From: an uncultured Oscillospiraceae bacterium
GTDB lineage: Bacteria > Bacillota > Clostridia > Oscillospirales > Ruminococcaceae
Length of the DNA stretch: 6,277 nt
Direction of reading: 5' to 3'
Assembly (NCBI GenBank): GCA_900553955.1
Contig: USFO01000089.1
Location: forward strand, 1 to 6,277
Below, one piece after another: positions 5,114 through 6,277 of this stretch. The notes beneath the pieces were generated by a model. It did not search any database and was not told where the DNA came from. It worked only from the letters and a program-made list of their open reading frames with translations. A program made the position numbers and the translations under genes. The first letter of the stretch is position 1; every line of letters begins with the position of its first letter.

Positions 5114-6016
5114 TTGGGATTTTTTAATAAGATAAGCGAGGGACTTAAAAAGACGAGAGATTCTCTCGGACAGCTTTTCGACGGAGTTTTTTCCGGCGGA
5201 AGTGTGGATGACGAGCTTTTCGATGACCTTGAGGAAGCGCTTGTTCTCGGCGATACCGGTGCGGCGACCGCTGGAGCAATTTGCGCCGAGCTTCGCCGCC
5301 GCGTGAAAAAGGAAGGCGTTACCGACCCGGAGCGGGTTCGGGAAATGCTTGCGGAGGTTATTGCGGAAATGCTTCGCGGCGGGCAGGAGCTTAATCTTGA
5401 GAGCAAGCCCGCGATTATTATGGTAATCGGCGTGAACGGAGCGGGCAAGACCACCACCATAGGCAAGCTTGCGAAGCGGTTCGAGGACGAGGGCAAAAAA
5501 GTCGTCGTTGCGGCGGCGGACACCTTCAGAGCGGCCGCCATTGAACAGCTTGAGGTGTGGGCAAAGCGCTCCGGCGCGGAGATAATCAAGCACTCCGAGG
5601 GCTCTGACCCGGCGGCGGTGGTGTTCGACGCCATCGCGGCGGGCAAGGCTCGCCATGCGGATATAATTATCTGCGACACGGCGGGGCGTCTGCACAACAA
5701 AAAAGGTCTTATGGACGAGCTTGCGAAAATCGGCAGAGTTATCGAGAGAGAAGCCGCAGGCTCCTCCGTGGAAACGCTGCTTGTGCTTGACGCCACCACC
5801 GGACAGAACGCCCTCAATCAGGCGCGGGAGTTCGGCGCCGCCTGCGGCATAACCGGCATTGTGCTGACGAAGCTTGACGGAACCGCCCGGGGCGGCGTGG
5901 TTGTGGGCATCAGGCAGGAGCTTGGTATTCCCATTAAGTTTATCGGCGTGGGCGAACAGGCGGACGACCTCCAGCCCTTCGACCCGGACGCCTTTGCAAA
6001 AGCACTGTTTGAATAA
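5114..6016 (+). CDS. ftsY: Signal recognition particle receptor FtsY
   Basis: FtsY is the SRP GTPase receptor: it binds the Ffh-ribosome complex at the membrane, and reciprocal GTP hydrolysis hands nascent membrane proteins to SecYEG. The 300-residue protein is essentially N and G domains. The N-terminus GFFNKISEGLKKTR is the amphipathic, Lys-rich membrane-contact helix, and the long acidic A domain of the E. coli protein is absent, as is usual in Gram-positive bacteria. GTPase motifs are intact: P-loop GVNGAGKTTT (106-115), DTFRAAA (136-142), DTAGR (188-192), TKLDGTARGG (252-261) and the closing GVGEQADDLQPFDP (278-291). The start is TTG at 5114, supported by AGGGAGG at 5100-5106 with a 7-nt gap, and by the family N-terminus beginning exactly there. 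It lies 17 nt after the ftsK stop, so the two are probably one operon. In Bacillus ftsY sits instead with smc and ffh. Cytoplasmic and peripheral membrane location. Confidence 0.96.
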   Translation: MGFFNKISEGLKKTRDSLGQLFDGVFSGGSVDDELFDDLEEALVLGDTGAATAGAICAELRRRVKKEGVTDPERVREMLAEVIAEMLRGGQELNLESKPAIIMVIGVNGAGKTTTIGKLAKRFEDEGKKVVVAAADTFRAAAIEQLEVWAKRSGAEIIKHSEGSDPAAVVFDAIAAGKARHADIIICDTAGRLHNKKGLMDELAKIGRVIEREAAGSSVETLLVLDATTGQNALNQAREFGAACGITGIVLTKLDGTARGGVVVGIRQELGIPIKFIGVGEQADDLQPFDPDAFAKALFE

Positions 6017-6037
6017 GAATAAACTCAAAGTCGGCTA

Positions 6038-6133
6038 CGACTCAGCCGCCATAGCCTTCCCCTTTGGGGAAGGTGGCACGGCGCGGCGCTGCGCCGTGCC
6101 GTGACGGATGAGGGCAGCCCGCTAAAGCGGGCT
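6038..6133 (+). repeat. Hairpin repeat type 2, copy E
   Basis: This element follows the ftsY stop by about 20-40 nt in the sense direction. Its leader CGACTCAGCCG (6038-6048) resembles the leader of copy B. Hairpin 1 is CCTTCCCC 6055-6062 with GGGGAAGG 6066-6073. Hairpin 2 is a 10-bp stem, 6075-6084 with 6091-6100. The tail GTGACGGATGAGGG (6101-6114) parallels the TGACTGAGGG tail of type 1. A third hairpin, AGCCCGCT 6116-6123 with AGCGGGCT 6126-6133, follows with a minimal loop. None has a T-run, so none is a standard terminator, though stacked stems could slow RNA decay or polymerase. I recall very similar elements in many gut Clostridia; no function is established to my knowledge. Confidence 0.8.
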
Positions 6134-6200
6134 TAACCGTGGTTCGCACTCCTGCAATTCTGTGGCTTGCGGCGGTAGCCGCCTCGCCTCCCCACTTTGC

Positions 6201-6277
6201 CGAACGGTAAACGGAGCGCGAACCTCGGCTCCCCTTATTTATAAGGGGAGCTGTCAAGCCTTTCAGTTTTTAAGGGC
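6201..6277 (+). repeat. Hairpin repeat type 1, copy D (cut by window end)
   Basis: The leader AACGGAGCGC (6210-6219) matches those of copies A and B. Hairpin 1 is a perfect 10-bp stem, 6228-6237 with 6242-6251, loop TTTA. It is followed by GTCAAGCC as in copy B and the start of the second arm, AAGGGC, where the window stops; the GAGGG tail should lie just beyond. It stands directly after copy E, so two repeat types are arrayed in one intergenic space. A small GGCGG/CCGCC hairpin at 6171-6183 lies between them. Confidence 0.8.

Noticed and set aside
4955..6028. Open frame of 357 codons on the minus strand opposite ftsY
   Set aside because: It is codon-aligned with ftsY and crosses the ftsK-ftsY junction; ftsY itself has every GTPase motif, so this is a codon-bias shadow.
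6055..6133. Rho-independent terminator after ftsY
   Set aside because: The three stems are strong, but no T-run follows any of them, so I list the stretch as a repeat only.

Overview
The window looks like chromosome from a moderately GC-rich member of the Bacillota, most likely class Clostridia and perhaps a gut Oscillospirales-type lineage. The grounds are the gene order tepA (ClpP-like) - ylzJ - ftsK/spoIIIE, known from Bacillus and relatives, strong AGGGGAGG/AGGGAGG-type ribosome binding sites, a TTG start, and intergenic hairpin repeats of a kind I recall from gut clostridial genomes. The taxonomic call is inference; no rRNA or marker phylogeny is available here.

Layout. Positions 1-210 hold an intergenic repeat (copy A) that follows the end of a minus-strand gene. 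Positions 211-771 (minus) encode a stand-alone HD-domain hydrolase of the RelA/SpoT-MESH1 type. Positions 772-1020 are a divergent regulatory region with one extended -10 promoter on each strand. Positions 1021-1940 (plus) encode TepA and the small YlzJ-like protein with overlapping stop and start, followed by a weak terminator-like hairpin. Positions 1971-2270 hold two copies of the same repeat (B and C) facing each other around an anonymous spacer of about 105 bp. Positions 2364-5096 encode a full-length FtsK/SpoIIIE DNA translocase, and 5114-6016, only 17 nt later, the signal recognition particle receptor FtsY. Positions 6017-6277 hold a second type of hairpin repeat (E) followed by another copy of the first type (D), cut by the window end.

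How the genes relate. FtsK clears and pumps chromosomal DNA through the septum; FtsY delivers ribosomes making membrane proteins to the translocon; TepA and YlzJ are accessory proteins that travel with spoIIIE. The HD hydrolase is transcribed divergently and is probably a separate stress or alarmone function. All five proteins are recognisable core families, and I see no defence system, prophage, CRISPR array or secondary-metabolite cluster.

The most unusual content is non-coding: five hairpin elements of two related types, four of them lying in the sense direction just downstream of a gene. Their stems change sequence between copies while keeping pairing, and in at least two variants a third segment can compete for the first hairpin. 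A second curiosity is a 24-residue tandem repeat in the FtsK linker.
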